Part shown: piece after piece, positions 44,505 through 54,306 of the stretch
How positions within the stretch are numbered: the stretch's first letter is position 1
Layout of the letters: the number at the start of each line of letters is the position of its first letter
Assembly: GCF_000698575.1 (NCBI RefSeq)
Contig: NZ_JFHD01000005.1
Span: forward strand, 186,001 to 250,000
Source of the DNA: Caballeronia zhejiangensis
Lineage (GTDB): Bacteria; Pseudomonadota; Gammaproteobacteria; Burkholderiales; Burkholderiaceae
Length of the DNA: 64,000 bases
Reading direction: 5' to 3'
Made by a program: the position numbers and the translations under genes
Notes under the pieces: generated by a model
Seen by the model: the letters and a program-made list of their open reading frames with translations, nothing else
Databases searched by the model: none
Told to the model about the DNA's origin: nothing

Positions 44505-46901
44505 TCAGTAGTCGGCGCGCTCGCGGTCGATGCGCATGCCGCCGTCCTGATTGCGGTGATGCGGTTCGTCGCTCGGACGCTCGCGCGCGATGCGCATCAC
44601 GTCCGGATTGGTGCGCACGCGGCGCATGACGTTCGCCAGATGCACGCGGTCGCTCACCTGGATCACGAAGCGCAGCAGCTTCGCTTCCTGCGACACGTCT
44701 TCGTCCATCGCGATATGCACGATGTTCGCGTCCGCCGACGTGATGTCCGCCGCGACGCGCGCGAACACGCCCTTCGTGTTCTTCACGAGCACCTTGACGG
44801 CGACGTCGAACAGACGGCCCGGCTGCGGCGCCCACGCGACGTCGATCCAGCGGCCCGGATCGCGCCGATGGATGCGCTGCGCCACGCGGCATTCGGTCGT
44901 ATGGATGGCCATGCCGAGTCCGATGCCGATATAGCCCATGATGTCGTCGCCCGGAATCGGTCGGCAGCACGGTGACAGTTGCACCGACATGCCTTCCGTA
45001 CCCGTGATGACGACCGGCGGCGCGGTATTCGTGTTGTGATGCTCGCGATGCGGGTGATCTTCGTCATCGGCGATGCCGTTCATCAGCACCTCGATGCGCT
45101 TGGCCATGACCGCCGCCACGCGCCGGCCGAGACCGATATCGGCGAAGATTTCCTGACGCGTCTTGTTGCCGGTCCAAAGCACGAGCTTTTCCCATACTTC
45201 CGGCGTGACGTCGGATAGCGCGAGACCGTAACCCTTGAGACTCTGATCGACGAGCCGCTCGCCCAACTGGACCGACTCGTTCAGTCGCATCGTCTTCAGA
45301 TAGTGACGGATGGCCGAGCGCGCCTTGCCGGTGCGCACGAAGCCGAGCCACGCGGGATTCGGCTTCGAGTACGGTGCGGTGATCACCTCGACGATGTCAC
45401 CGCTCTTCAACTCCGTGCGCAGCGGCAGAAGTTCGTTGTTGATCTTCACCGCGACGCACTGGTTGCCCAGGTCGCTGTGAATCGAATACGCGAAGTCGAG
45501 CGCCGTCGCGCCGCGCGGCAGCGGCATGATCTTCGACTTCGGCGTGAACACGTAGACGGCGTCCGGGAACAGGTCGATCTTGACGTGTTCGAGGAACTCG
45601 CTCGAGTCGCCCGCCTCGCTTTGGATGTCCAGCAGCGACTTGAGCCATTGATGCGCGCGCTTCTGCACGTCGTTCAGATCGGCGCCGCCGTTCTTGTAGA
45701 GCCAATGCGCCGCGACGCCCGCCTCGGCGATCTCGTGCATCTTGCGCGTGCGGATCTGGAACTCGATCGGCGCGCCGAACGGGCCGACCAGCGTCGTGTG
45801 CAAGGACTGATAGCCGTTCACCTTCGGAATGGCGATGTAGTCCTTGAATTTGCCCGGCACGGGCTTGTAGAGCGCATGCAGCGCGCCGATGCACGTATAG
45901 CATTCGAGCGCGCCCTCGACGACGACCCGAAAGCCGTACACATCGAGCACCTGCGAGAACGACAACTGCTTGTCGCGCATCTTCTTGTAGATGCTGTAGA
46001 TCGTTTTTTCGCGGCCGGTGACTTCCGCGTTGATCTTCGCATCCGCGATGGTGCGCTGCACCGCTTCGAGAATCTTGCCGACCACTTCGCGCCGGTTGCC
46101 GCGCGCTGCTTTCACCGCTTTTTCGAGCGTCGCGTAACGATTCGGATTGAAGTTCGCGAACGACAAATCCTGCAACTCGCGATACGTATTGTTCAGACCG
46201 AGCCGATGCGCGATCGGCGCATAGATATCCAGCGTCTCGCGCGCGACGCGCCTGCGCTTTTCCGGCGGCACCGCGCCGAGCGTGCGCATGTTGTGCAGCC
46301 GGTCCGCGAGCTTGACGAGAATGACGCGCACGTCGCGCGCCATCGCGAGCAGCATCTTGCGGAAGTTTTCCGCCTGCGCTTCCTCGCGATTGCGGAATTC
46401 CATCTTGTCCAGCTTGGACAAGCCGTCGACCAGTTCCGCGACCTTGGCCCCGAAGCGCTCCGCGATTTCGGTCTTGGTCACGCCCTGGTCTTCGATCACG
46501 TCATGCAGCAGCGCCGCCATGATCGATTGCGCATCGAGCTTCCAGCCCGCGCAAATTTCCGCGACCGCGACCGGATGCGTGATGTACGGCTCGCCGCTCT
46601 GCCGATACTGGCCGAGGTGCGCTTCGTCGCTGAAGTGGAAAGCCGCCTTGACTTCCTTGATCTCTTCCGGAGTGATGTAGCTCGCGAGCGCGTTCGTGAG
46701 TTTCGCGATGGAAACGACGTCGTGCTTGCGCGGCTGCTCCGGCGTGGCGGTCGGCCCGAACAGATGGCGGAAGGATTGTTCGAGAACCGCGTCGATGTAC
46801 TTGCGCGCCGCGTGCGGCTTTTCGGCATCGAGCATCGAGTCGGCGTCGACTTCGATATCGGGATCCACGGCGGTGGAGATGGGCAACGGTGTCTGACTCA
46901 T
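44505..46901 (-). CDS. spoT: Bifunctional (p)ppGpp synthetase/hydrolase SpoT
   Basis: 798 residues. HD hydrolase domain with His133-Asp134 and Glu137-Asp138 ('AALLHDVIEDQGVT'), so hydrolase is active-type; synthetase domain ('GREKTIYSIYKKMRDKQLSF', 'DVYGFRVVVEG', 'GYQSLHTTLVGP'); TGS domain ('DAVYVFTPKSKIMPLPRGAT'); zinc-finger-like 'CCRPIPGDDIMGYI'; C-terminal ACT domain. It sets ppGpp levels in stringent and fatty-acid/carbon starvation responses. Downstream of rpoZ in the conserved gmk-rpoZ-spoT order. Confidence 0.97.
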   Translation of the reverse strand: MSQTPLPISTAVDPDIEVDADSMLDAEKPHAARKYIDAVLEQSFRHLFGPTATPEQPRKHDVVSIAKLTNALASYITPEEIKEVKAAFHFSDEAHLGQYRQSGEPYITHPVAVAEICAGWKLDAQSIMAALLHDVIEDQGVTKTEIAERFGAKVAELVDGLSKLDKMEFRNREEAQAENFRKMLLAMARDVRVILVKLADRLHNMRTLGAVPPEKRRRVARETLDIYAPIAHRLGLNNTYRELQDLSFANFNPNRYATLEKAVKAARGNRREVVGKILEAVQRTIADAKINAEVTGREKTIYSIYKKMRDKQLSFSQVLDVYGFRVVVEGALECYTCIGALHALYKPVPGKFKDYIAIPKVNGYQSLHTTLVGPFGAPIEFQIRTRKMHEIAEAGVAAHWLYKNGGADLNDVQKRAHQWLKSLLDIQSEAGDSSEFLEHVKIDLFPDAVYVFTPKSKIMPLPRGATALDFAYSIHSDLGNQCVAVKINNELLPLRTELKSGDIVEVITAPYSKPNPAWLGFVRTGKARSAIRHYLKTMRLNESVQLGERLVDQSLKGYGLALSDVTPEVWEKLVLWTGNKTRQEIFADIGLGRRVAAVMAKRIEVLMNGIADDEDHPHREHHNTNTAPPVVITGTEGMSVQLSPCCRPIPGDDIMGYIGIGLGMAIHTTECRVAQRIHRRDPGRWIDVAWAPQPGRLFDVAVKVLVKNTKGVFARVAADITSADANIVHIAMDEDVSQEAKLLRFVIQVSDRVHLANVMRRVRTNPDVMRIARERPSDEPHHRNQDGGMRIDRERADY

Positions 46902-46973
46902 CTTCCCCTCCGTGGTGACGTGACGCGCTGGGTTGTCGGTTGCAAAAAATGAAACCGTGTGGAACTGCGGCCC

Positions 46974-47177
46974 TTAGACGGGCACCTTCTTCAACATTTC
47001 GATGCCAACCTGGCCCGCGGCGATCTCGCGCAGCGCGACGACGGTCGGCTTGTCGCGGCTTTCGATCTTCGGCGTGTGGCCTTGTGCGAGCTGGCGCGCG
47101 CGATACGTTGCCGCAAGCGCGAGCTCGAAGCGATTCGGGATTTGTTTCAGGCAGTCTTCGACAGTGATGCGGGCCAT
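46974..47177 (-). CDS. rpoZ: RNA polymerase omega subunit
   Basis: 67 residues, [20 protein letters not shown], the standard omega N-terminus, and '[16 protein letters not shown]'. It assists beta-prime folding and contributes to the ppGpp site on RNA polymerase. Placed between gmk and spoT as in most proteobacteria. Confidence 0.96.
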   Translation of the reverse strand: MARITVEDCLKQIPNRFELALAATYRARQLAQGHTPKIESRDKPTVVALREIAAGQVGIEMLKKVPV

Positions 47178-47246
47178 GTTTGTTTCCTTCGGAATATGGG
47201 TTTTATTCTACCTTATGTGACCGATCGACCCGGCCACTGCAATGCG

Positions 47247-47921
47247 TCACGCTTGCGGCGTGGAGTGGATGCCGAGGTCCACGAAAAGCTGCGTGTTGCG
47301 TGCGTATTGCGACGTGAAGCGCAGGCGCGTCGCGGCGACGAGACAGCGCAGTTCGTTAAGCGCGCGATCGAAGTTCTCGTTGATGACGACATACTCCGCT
47401 TCCGATGCATGCGCCATCTCGCTGCCGGCCGCGAGCAGACGCCGCACGATCACTTTTTCGGAATCCTGGCCACGTTTCTTGAGGCGGTCTTCGAGCGCAT
47501 CGAGCGACGGCGGCAGAATGAAAATCTCCACCGCATTGCGGAACTGCTTCTTCACCTGCTGCGCGCCCTGCCAGTCGATTTCCAGCAGCACGTCATGGCC
47601 CTGCTTCATCTGCTCCGCGATCCACAGCTTCGATGTCGCGTAATAGTTGCCGTGCACTTCGGCGCTTTCGAGAAACTCGCCCTTGTCGCGCCGCTCCATG
47701 AATTCATCGACGGACACGAAGTGATACTGCACGCCATTGGTTTCCTTCGAGCGCGCCTCGCGCGTCGTATACGAAACCGACAGCAGAATGTCCTTGTCCT
47801 CGGCGAGCAGCGCGTTCACGAGCGTGGACTTGCCCGCGCCCGAGGGCGCTACGACCATGAACAGGTTGCCCGGATAGATGCCCGTGTAATGGCTGTGCGA
47901 GCGATGCGTGGTATTCGGCAT
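47247..47921 (-). CDS. gmk: Guanylate kinase
   Basis: 224 residues. P-loop '[14 protein letters not shown]' (22-35), GMP-binding '[20 protein letters not shown]' and '[18 protein letters not shown]', and '[14 protein letters not shown]' define the enzyme that makes GDP from GMP and ATP. The ~15 residue N-terminal extension (His/Ser-rich) is not in E. coli Gmk. Precedes rpoZ-spoT; 9 bp after yicC stop. Confidence 0.96.
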   Translation of the reverse strand: MPNTTHRSHSHYTGIYPGNLFMVVAPSGAGKSTLVNALLAEDKDILLSVSYTTREARSKETNGVQYHFVSVDEFMERRDKGEFLESAEVHGNYYATSKLWIAEQMKQGHDVLLEIDWQGAQQVKKQFRNAVEIFILPPSLDALEDRLKKRGQDSEKVIVRRLLAAGSEMAHASEAEYVVINENFDRALNELRCLVAATRLRFTSQYARNTQLFVDLGIHSTPQA

Positions 47922-47930
47922 GATGTTGCG

Positions 47931-48881
47931 TTACTCCAGATTCTGTACTTGCTCGCGCATCTGCTCGATGAGCAGTTTCAGCGTCATCGATGCGTCGGCG
48001 AGTTCCTTCGCGGCGGCCTTCGAGCCGAGCGTGTTCGCTTCGCGGTTGAGCTCCTGCATCATGAAGTCGAGACGCTTGCCGACCTTGCCGCCCTTTTGCA
48101 GCACATGGCGCGTTTCGTTCAGATGCGCGGTGAGACGCTGCAATTCTTCCGCGATGTCGATGCGAATGCCGTACATCGTCACTTCCTGGCGGATGCGCTC
48201 GGCGATTTCCTCGCGCGGCACGCTCGTCGTGACCGCGCCGCCGCCTTCGGTCGTCGCGATGCCGAGCGCGTCCTGCAGCCGCTCGACAATTTTCTGCTGA
48301 TGCTTCGCGATGAGTTCCGGCACGAGCGGCGTGATGCGCGCGACGATCGTTTCCATCTCCGTCACGTTGTCGATCAGCACTTTGCCGAGCGCCGCGCCTT
48401 CGCGCGCCCGCACTTCGATGAGATCGGCGATCGCCTGCTTGCCGCACGCGAGCACGGCCTCACGCAACGTTTCCTGCGACACCGAGCTTTCCGCGAGCAC
48501 GCCGGGCCAGCGCAGGATTTCGCCGGTACGCATGCGCTCGGCGTCGGGGAAGATATCGAGCACGGCGCGTTCGAGCGCGGCGAGCTGCGTGAGCGCGTCG
48601 CGATTGAGCGCGCCCGCGTTTGCCGTCTGCTCGACGCGATTCAGGTTGATGCGGATATCGACCTTGCCGCGCGAGAGCTTGGTCATCAGCATTTCGCGCA
48701 ATTGCGGCTCGGTCGCGCGCACGTCTTCGGGCATGCGGAAGTTCAGGTCGAGAAAGCGCGAATTCACCGTGCGCAATTCCACCGATACACCGACGCCCGA
48801 ACCGCCCGCGCCATTGGGTCCCGCGCCATCCGCGACGACTTCGCGCGTCGCGCTGGCATAGCCTGTCATGCTGTAGATCAT
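47931..48881 (-). CDS. yicC: YicC/YloC-family endoribonuclease
   Basis: 316 residues. 'MIYSMTGYASATREV', 'ELRTVNSRFLDLNFRMPED', 'RGKVDIRINLNRVE' and the C-terminal 'GKRLDFMMQELNREANTLGS' are YicC signatures. E. coli YicC has been linked to small-RNA decay and endoribonuclease activity. Start at MIYSMTGY (48879-48881), the invariant N-terminus; longer frames are not family-like. First gene of the yicC-gmk-rpoZ-spoT set and divergent from rph. Confidence 0.92.
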   Translation of the reverse strand: MIYSMTGYASATREVVADGAGPNGAGGSGVGVSVELRTVNSRFLDLNFRMPEDVRATEPQLREMLMTKLSRGKVDIRINLNRVEQTANAGALNRDALTQLAALERAVLDIFPDAERMRTGEILRWPGVLAESSVSQETLREAVLACGKQAIADLIEVRAREGAALGKVLIDNVTEMETIVARITPLVPELIAKHQQKIVERLQDALGIATTEGGGAVTTSVPREEIAERIRQEVTMYGIRIDIAEELQRLTAHLNETRHVLQKGGKVGKRLDFMMQELNREANTLGSKAAAKELADASMTLKLLIEQMREQVQNLE

Positions 48882-49125
48882 GGTACGTCTCGCGATAGAG
48901 AGCCTTCGTTGCGAAGACCCATTCGATACGAAACGCCCGGCGCTGTCGAAAGTGCCTGTGAGTGGCCTGCGTTGGGCCGCCGGGCGAGGAACCCGCATTA
49001 TCCCATTTTTACCGCGAAAGCCGCCCGGACGGCGGACCGGTGCGCATGGCGCACGCGCAACGCCTGAAAGTGAATGACGATAAAATCGCTGGGTTTGCTG
49101 GTTCCACACTCTTCTTCCGACATCC

Positions 49126-49884
49126 ATGACCGACTCTCCCCTGCTCAAGCCTTCTCCCCCGCGTCCGAGCGGCCGCCGTGCGAATCAGCTGCGCGACGTA
49201 CGCATCACGCGGCATTACACGAAGCACGCGGAAGGCTCGGTGCTCGTCGAATTCGGCGATACCAAGGTGATCTGCACGGCGAGCATCGCCGAGCGCGTGC
49301 CCGAGTTTCTGCGCGGCCGGGAGCAAGGCTGGCTCACCGCGGAATACGGCATGCTGCCGCGCGCGACGCACACGCGCAGCGACCGCGAAGCCGCGCGCGG
49401 CAAGCAGACGGGCCGCACGCAGGAGATTCAGCGGCTGATCGGCCGCGCATTGCGCTCGGTGTTCGATCTCGACGCGCTCGGCGCGCGCACGCTGCATATC
49501 GATTGCGACGTCATTCAGGCCGATGGCGGCACGCGCACGGCGAGCATCACGGGCGCGTTCGTCGCCGCGCACGATGCGGTCGGCAAACTGCTCGCGTCGG
49601 GCAGGATCGCGAAGTCGCCGGTGAAGGATTTCGTCGCGGCGATTTCGGTCGGCATCTTCGCAGGCTCGCCCGTGCTCGATCTCGACTACGACGAAGACTC
49701 GCAATGCGATACCGACATGAACGTCGTGATGACGGGCGCGGGCGGCTTCGTCGAAGTGCAGGGCACGGCGGAAGGCGCGCCCTTCACGCGCGACGAGATG
49801 AACGAGCTGATCGCGCTCGCCGACAGCGGCATCAAGGCGCTGATCCTGAAGCAGAAGGAAGCACTGGGGATTCGCGGTGTCTGA
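49126..49884 (+). CDS. rph: Ribonuclease PH
   Basis: 252 residues. '[20 protein letters not shown]', '[20 protein letters not shown]', '[20 protein letters not shown]' and '[20 protein letters not shown]' are the phosphorolytic active-site segments. It trims tRNA 3' ends with phosphate. Full-length C-terminus, unlike the frameshifted E. coli K-12 allele. Overlaps rdgB by 8 bp. Confidence 0.97.
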   Translation: MTDSPLLKPSPPRPSGRRANQLRDVRITRHYTKHAEGSVLVEFGDTKVICTASIAERVPEFLRGREQGWLTAEYGMLPRATHTRSDREAARGKQTGRTQEIQRLIGRALRSVFDLDALGARTLHIDCDVIQADGGTRTASITGAFVAAHDAVGKLLASGRIAKSPVKDFVAAISVGIFAGSPVLDLDYDEDSQCDTDMNVVMTGAGGFVEVQGTAEGAPFTRDEMNELIALADSGIKALILKQKEALGIRGV

Positions 49885-50494
49885 CGTCAATGGTCTTGGG
49901 CGCGTCGTGCTCGCATCGAACAATGCGGGCAAGCTGCGCGAATTCGCATCGCTGCTGGATGCGGCGGGCATCGAACTGATCGCGCAGGGCGAACTCGGCG
50001 TGCCCGAAGCGCCCGAACCGCACCCGACCTTCGTCGAGAACGCGCTGGCGAAGGCGCGGCACGCCGCGACGTTCACCGGCCTGCCCGCGCTCGCCGACGA
50101 TTCCGGCCTTTGCGTGCGCGCGCTCAACGGCGCGCCGGGCGTGTATTCGGCGCGCTATGCGTCGATGAGCGGCGGCGCCAAAAGCGATGCCGCGAACAAC
50201 GCGAAGCTCGTCGCCGACCTCGCTCAGCACACGGATCGCCGCGCTTACTACTTCTGCGTGCTCGTGCTCGCGCGTCACGCGGACGATCCCGAGCCGCTCA
50301 TCGCGGAAGGCCGCTGGCATGGCGAAGTGATCGATGCGCCGCGCGGCGCAAATGGCTTCGGCTACGATCCGCACTTCTTCCTGCCGACGCTCGATGCGAC
50401 CGCCGCCGAACTCGATCCCGCGCGCAAGAACGCGCTCAGCCATCGCGCGCTCGCGTTGCGCGAGTTACTGCAACGACTGAAGGAACTTGCGTGA
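49877..50494 (+). CDS. rdgB: RdgB/HAM1 non-canonical purine NTP pyrophosphatase
   Basis: 205 residues, GTG start at 49877 inside the rph 3' end. '[20 protein letters not shown]' (nucleotide-binding SNNxGK), '[20 protein letters not shown]', '[20 protein letters not shown]' and '[14 protein letters not shown]' are all family motifs. It hydrolyses dITP, ITP and XTP to keep them from nucleic acids. Its stop overlaps the hemW GTG by 3 bp. Confidence 0.95.
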   Translation: MSDVNGLGRVVLASNNAGKLREFASLLDAAGIELIAQGELGVPEAPEPHPTFVENALAKARHAATFTGLPALADDSGLCVRALNGAPGVYSARYASMSGGAKSDAANNAKLVADLAQHTDRRAYYFCVLVLARHADDPEPLIAEGRWHGEVIDAPRGANGFGYDPHFFLPTLDATAAELDPARKNALSHRALALRELLQRLKELA

Positions 50495-51714
50495 GCGCCG
50501 GACCGAAGACGATCAACATCGTGCAGGCGTTCACGTCGCCGGGAAGCATCCGGCTGACGTCGCTGCCGCCGCTTTCGCTGTACGTGCATTTCCCGTGGTG
50601 CGTGCGCAAGTGTCCGTACTGCGACTTCAACTCGCACGAGTGGAAGGACGACACGTTTCCCGAAGAACGTTATCTCGATGCCCTGCGCGCCGATCTCGAA
50701 AGCGCGCTGCCGCTCGTGTGGGGACGGCAGGTGCATACGATTTTCATCGGCGGCGGCACGCCATCGCTGTTATCGGCGAAAGGGCTGGACCGCCTTCTCT
50801 CCGATGCGCGCGCGCTGCTGCCCATCGATGCCGACGCCGAAATCACGCTCGAAGCCAATCCCGGCACGTTCGAGGCGGCCAAGTTCGCGTCGTTTCGCGC
50901 GAGCGGCGTGAATCGTTTGTCGATCGGCATTCAGAGTTTCAACGAGGCGCATCTGAAGGCGCTCGGCCGCATTCACGATGCGATGCAGGCGAAAAAAGCC
51001 GTCGAGATCGCCGCGAAGCACTTCGACAACTTCAATCTCGATCTGATGTTCGCGCTGCCGCAGCAATCGCTCGACGAGTGCAAGCACGATATCGAGACGG
51101 CCATCTCGTTCGCGCCGCCGCATCTGTCGCTGTATCACCTGACGATGGAGCCGAACACGGTCTTCGCCAAATACCCGCCCGCGCTCCCCGACGACGACGC
51201 TTCCGCCGACATGCAGGACTGGATCCACGAGCGCACGCGCGAGGCCGGTTACGCGCGCTACGAAGTGTCGGCGTATGCGAAGCCGCACCGTCAGAGCAGG
51301 CACAACCTGAACTACTGGCGCTTCGGCGATTACCTCGGCATCGGCGCGGGCGCGCATACGAAGCTGTCGTTTCCGTCCAAGATTCTGCGTCAGGCGCGCT
51401 TCAAGCATCCTTCGAGCTATATGGATCACGCGCTTTCGCCGGCCGAAACCGCGATCCAGGAAGAACGCGAAGTCGGTCCGCGCGATCTGCCGTTCGAGTT
51501 CATGCTGAACACGCTTAGGCTCGTCGAAGGCTTTCCGGTGCATTCGTTCGTCGAGCGCACGGGACTGGCGCTGTCCGCGATCGAGCCGGCGCTCGCCGAA
51601 GCGGAAAAACGCGGGCTCATCACACGCGACATCGAACGCATTGCGCCGACCGAACTCGGCCAACGCTTTCTCAACGATCTCCAGGAACTGTTCTTGAAGG
51701 ATCCGCACAATTGA
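50491..51714 (+). CDS. hemW: Radical SAM heme chaperone HemW
   Basis: 407 residues, GTG start at 50491 with AAGGA seven nt upstream. 'LYVHFPWCVRKCPYCDFNSH' holds Cys37, Cys41, Cys44; the residue two beyond is Phe46, not the extra Cys of HemN, which separates HemW from coproporphyrinogen dehydrogenase. 'FIGGGTPSLL', 'TLEANPGTFE', 'NRLSIGIQSFNEAHL' follow. It binds heme and delivers it to respiratory proteins. Often misannotated HemN; the true hemN is at 15.8 kb. Confidence 0.94.
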   Translation: MSAGPKTINIVQAFTSPGSIRLTSLPPLSLYVHFPWCVRKCPYCDFNSHEWKDDTFPEERYLDALRADLESALPLVWGRQVHTIFIGGGTPSLLSAKGLDRLLSDARALLPIDADAEITLEANPGTFEAAKFASFRASGVNRLSIGIQSFNEAHLKALGRIHDAMQAKKAVEIAAKHFDNFNLDLMFALPQQSLDECKHDIETAISFAPPHLSLYHLTMEPNTVFAKYPPALPDDDASADMQDWIHERTREAGYARYEVSAYAKPHRQSRHNLNYWRFGDYLGIGAGAHTKLSFPSKILRQARFKHPSSYMDHALSPAETAIQEEREVGPRDLPFEFMLNTLRLVEGFPVHSFVERTGLALSAIEPALAEAEKRGLITRDIERIAPTELGQRFLNDLQELFLKDPHN

Positions 51715-52934
51715 GCGCGCCGACGATGGCGCCGAACTCGGTGATGCGGCATCGCCCGTTCGCGCTTTTCTGGAGCGCTCGGGTGATGTCGTCGGTGGCG
51801 TTTCAGATGATGTCGGTCGCGATCGGATGGCAGGTTTATTCGATCACGCATAGCGCCTACGCGCTCGGTCTCGTCGGCCTCGCGCAATTCCTGCCGATGT
51901 TCGTGCTGACGCTCGTCGTCGGGCACGTTGCGGACCGTTACGACAGACGCGTGATCGCGTACGTGTGCCAGTCGATCGAGGGCACCGCCGCGCTCGTGCT
52001 GTGTCTCGGCGCGTGGCACGGCTGGCACGATGTCGCGCCGATCTACGCGATCGCCGCCGTGACGGGTGCGGCGCGCGCGTTCGAATCGCCGTCGATGGCC
52101 GCGCTCTTGCCCAATCTCGTCGCCCGCAATCAGTTGCAGCATGCGAGCGCGTGGTCGACGTCGGCGAATCAGACGGCGCAGATCCTGGGTCCCGCGATGG
52201 GCGGCGTGCTCTACGGGTTCGGCGCGCTGACCGTGTACGGCGCGGTGAGCGTCGCGTTTCTCGTCGCGGCGTGCGCCGTGGCCGCGATCAGAATCGACGA
52301 AGCCGTGCGTATGCGCGCGCCGCTCTCGTTCGAAGCGCTCTTTTCGGGTATCGGTTTCATTCGCAGCAAGCCGGTGATTCTGGGCGCGCTGTCGCTCGAT
52401 CTTTTCGCCGTGTTGCTCGGCGGCGCGACCGCGCTCCTGCCGGTCTACGCGCGCGACATCCTGCATACCGGACCGTGGGGACTCGGCGTTCTGCGCGCGG
52501 CGCCCGCGGCCGGCGCGCTGGCCGGATCGATCTGGCTCGCGCATTTTCCGCTGCGGCAGCGCGCGGGCAATGCGCTGTTCGGCGGGGTGATCGCGTTCGG
52601 AATCGCGACGATCGTCTTCGGACTGTCGCGCAATATCTACGTGTCGCTGATTGCGCTGGCGGCGCTGGGCGCGTCGGATGTGATCAGCGTCGTCGTGCGG
52701 ATGTCGCTCGTGCAGTTGCAGACGCCCGACGAAATGCGCGGACGCGTCGGCGCGATCAATTCGCTGTTCATCGGCACGTCGAATCAGCTCGGCGAGTTCG
52801 AATCGGGGATGACGGCGGGACTGCTCGGCGCGGTGCCGGCGGTGCTGATCGGCGGAATCGGCACGATTGTCGTCGCGCTGTTGTGGATGCGCCTTTTTCC
52901 CGCGCTCAAGGCGACGAAATCGCTCGAAGGATGA
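51711..52934 (+). CDS. MFS transporter, EntS-like family
   Basis: 407 residues, about 12 membrane segments. 'HRPFALFWSARVMSSVAFQM', 'VVGHVADRYDRRVIAYVCQS' (motif A), 'FESPSMAALLPNLVARNQLQ' and 'LQTPDEMRGRVGAINSLFIG' fit the EntS/DHA3-type exporters. The substrate is unknown. TTG at 51711 lies in the hemW stop and would couple translation; an ATG at 51726 is the alternative start. Last gene before tRNA-Ser. Confidence 0.85.
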   Translation: MSAPTMAPNSVMRHRPFALFWSARVMSSVAFQMMSVAIGWQVYSITHSAYALGLVGLAQFLPMFVLTLVVGHVADRYDRRVIAYVCQSIEGTAALVLCLGAWHGWHDVAPIYAIAAVTGAARAFESPSMAALLPNLVARNQLQHASAWSTSANQTAQILGPAMGGVLYGFGALTVYGAVSVAFLVAACAVAAIRIDEAVRMRAPLSFEALFSGIGFIRSKPVILGALSLDLFAVLLGGATALLPVYARDILHTGPWGLGVLRAAPAAGALAGSIWLAHFPLRQRAGNALFGGVIAFGIATIVFGLSRNIYVSLIALAALGASDVISVVVRMSLVQLQTPDEMRGRVGAINSLFIGTSNQLGEFESGMTAGLLGAVPAVLIGGIGTIVVALLWMRLFPALKATKSLEG

Positions 52935-52979
52935 GCGTTCCTGCGCGGCTGCGAGTTGCGCTACAATACGCGCCTTGCT

Positions 52980-53069
52980 GGAGGTGTGGCCGAGCGGTTT
53001 AAGGCACCGGTCTTGAAAACCGGCGAAGGAGCGATCCTTCCGTGAGTTCGAATCTCACCGCCTCCGCCA
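52980..53069 (+). tRNA. tRNA-Ser(TGA)
   Basis: 90 nt including CCA, with the long variable arm of class II tRNAs (GAAGGAGCGATCCTTC). Acceptor GGAGGTG/CGCCTCC; anticodon TGA at 53014-53016. A TACAAT -10 box is at 52962-52967. Confidence 0.95.
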
Positions 53070-53078
53070 GATCAAATC

Positions 53079-53113
53079 AAGCCTCGTAAGTTCAAACGCT
53101 TACGGGGCTTTGT
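53079..53113 (+). terminator. Terminator after tRNA-Ser(TGA)
   Basis: AAGCC-TCGTAAG / CTTACGG-GGCTT hairpin followed by TGTCTTTTG. Confidence 0.7.
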
Positions 53114-53426
53114 CTTTTGCCGCTGCGTTTTCGCGACGCGCTCGAACGCGCCAAGGCTGGCCCGTTGCTTCGCTATCCTGAACCATCAATTTCAGACAAA
53201 ACGCCTATCCGACGTCTCCGGAGCCACGTATCTTCCCTTCTGCCTCCTTCCGAGTTCCCCCCATGCTCGATTCGAAGGAGGTCTTCAATGGGAAAGGTTG
53301 GACTTGGGCCTCGCACTCGCGAGGCTTTTTTTCGTCCGATGCCACGCCCCGAGAAACAATCGACGTGAACACTACGGCCATAACGCCATCTAACCGCCTC
53401 ATCGATCACAACGCGGAGAGTCGCCC
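53114..53426. other. Intergenic region with a structured RNA-like element
   Basis: Between the tRNA-Ser terminator and the next gene. It contains an inverted repeat CCTCCTTC (53243-53250) / GAAGGAGG (53274-53281), an ATG 6 nt after the second arm, and a terminator at 53308-53332. A 26-codon frame (53288-53368) runs through the terminator. No product recognised. Confidence 0.4.
53308..53332 (+). terminator. Rho-independent terminator without an assigned gene
   Basis: GCCTCGC-ACTC-GCGAGGC followed by seven T. No full gene lies between it and the previous terminator, so it should end a short RNA or leader. Confidence 0.8.
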
Positions 53427-53744
53427 GTGAAGTCAGGCCGCATCATGCCCATCCTCGTCGGCTGCATCGCCGCCGTGAGCCTGTCGGCGCATGCCCAGCC
53501 TCAGCCAAACGCGCAATGGCGCGCGACCGAAACAACGCTCTTCGACCTGATTCAAAACGGATATGGGATCGTCGCGGTGACGAGCGTGGCCGCGCGCAAC
53601 TCCGGCCTTCCCGAAGACACCTACGTGCTTCAGAAAAACAATAGCCTCTACCGCTGCGTGGAAACGCGCGCGGCCGAAACCGGCGCGGTCAGATCTGCCG
53701 CGCCGATGCGCTGCGCCGAACTCGTCAAGCCCTACACCGAATAA
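53427..53744 (+). CDS. Small secreted protein of unknown function
   Basis: 105 residues, GTG start at 53427 with GGAG about 10 nt upstream. Signal peptide VKSGRIMPILVGCIAAVSLS with AHA/Q cleavage. The mature part 'TTLFDLIQNGYGIVAVTS' and 'TYVLQKNNSLYRCVE' with two Cys residues suggests a small disulfide-bonded periplasmic protein. Such proteins recur in Burkholderiaceae; no function known. Confidence 0.72.
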   Translation: MKSGRIMPILVGCIAAVSLSAHAQPQPNAQWRATETTLFDLIQNGYGIVAVTSVAARNSGLPEDTYVLQKNNSLYRCVETRAAETGAVRSAAPMRCAELVKPYTE

Positions 53745-53758
53745 TCGAAACCGAACGC

Positions 53759-53929
53759 TCAATTGTCATCGGATCTGACGGGCGGCCGGACGTGCGGAAC
53801 CGGCTCCGCCTTCGCAGCGTCCTGTTTGGGCGCGGCGCGTTGCGATTCGCTCTTCGAATGCGCCGCGGAAGCCGGTTGCTGCTTCCTTGCGGGCGCGCCC
53901 GACGGCGCAGGATCGTTCTTGCGTGTCAT
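53759..53929 (-). CDS. Small hydrophilic low-complexity protein (56 aa)
   Basis: ATG at 53927-53929 with GGGAG six nt upstream. The product (MTRKNDPAPSGAPARKQQPA, then SAAHSKSESQ..) is Ala/Pro/Lys/Gln-rich and probably disordered. Its Shine-Dalgarno sequence and proximity to a similar small gene at 54008 support it. Unknown function. Confidence 0.6.
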   Translation of the reverse strand: MTRKNDPAPSGAPARKQQPASAAHSKSESQRAAPKQDAAKAEPVPHVRPPVRSDDN

Positions 53930-54007
53930 GGCATTCTCCCGAAATCCGGGGACATCCCCTTTCCACATTAGCACCGCGCCGTCGATACCGCACACGTCAT
54001 GCACGAC

Positions 54008-54166
54008 TCAGCCGACCGGCGCCTCGCCCTCACCCGACTGCTTGCCCGGCCTGTCGTTCGGACCTTGCTTGCGGTTGTCGTCATCGCGCTCGGGCAGCTT
54101 GCTTTTCTCGTTGTCGCTGTGCTCGGCCGTCTTTCCGTCTTCCGGACGGTTGGTCTCGCTGTTCAT
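54008..54166 (-). CDS. Small charged disordered protein (52 aa)
   Basis: ATG at 54164-54166 with AAGGAGGGCGCC immediately upstream, the best Shine-Dalgarno sequence in the region. Product MNSETNRPEDGKTAEHSDNE.. is rich in Asp, Glu, Lys and Asn with no hydrophobic core, resembling stress-related hydrophilic peptides. Lies upstream of the 56-residue gene on the same strand. Confidence 0.65.
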   Translation of the reverse strand: MNSETNRPEDGKTAEHSDNEKSKLPERDDDNRKQGPNDRPGKQSGEGEAPVG

Positions 54167-54306
54167 GGCGCCCTCCTTAAAGTGCTTTCGAATGAAAGCA
54201 TCGGCAGCAAAACGCGCGCCTGAATGCGTCCGGGCGCACGAATTCGGTTCGCTGACGGCCTTTGCAGCGACTACCATTTAAGTAACGCCATCCCGCCATT
54301 GTTGCG

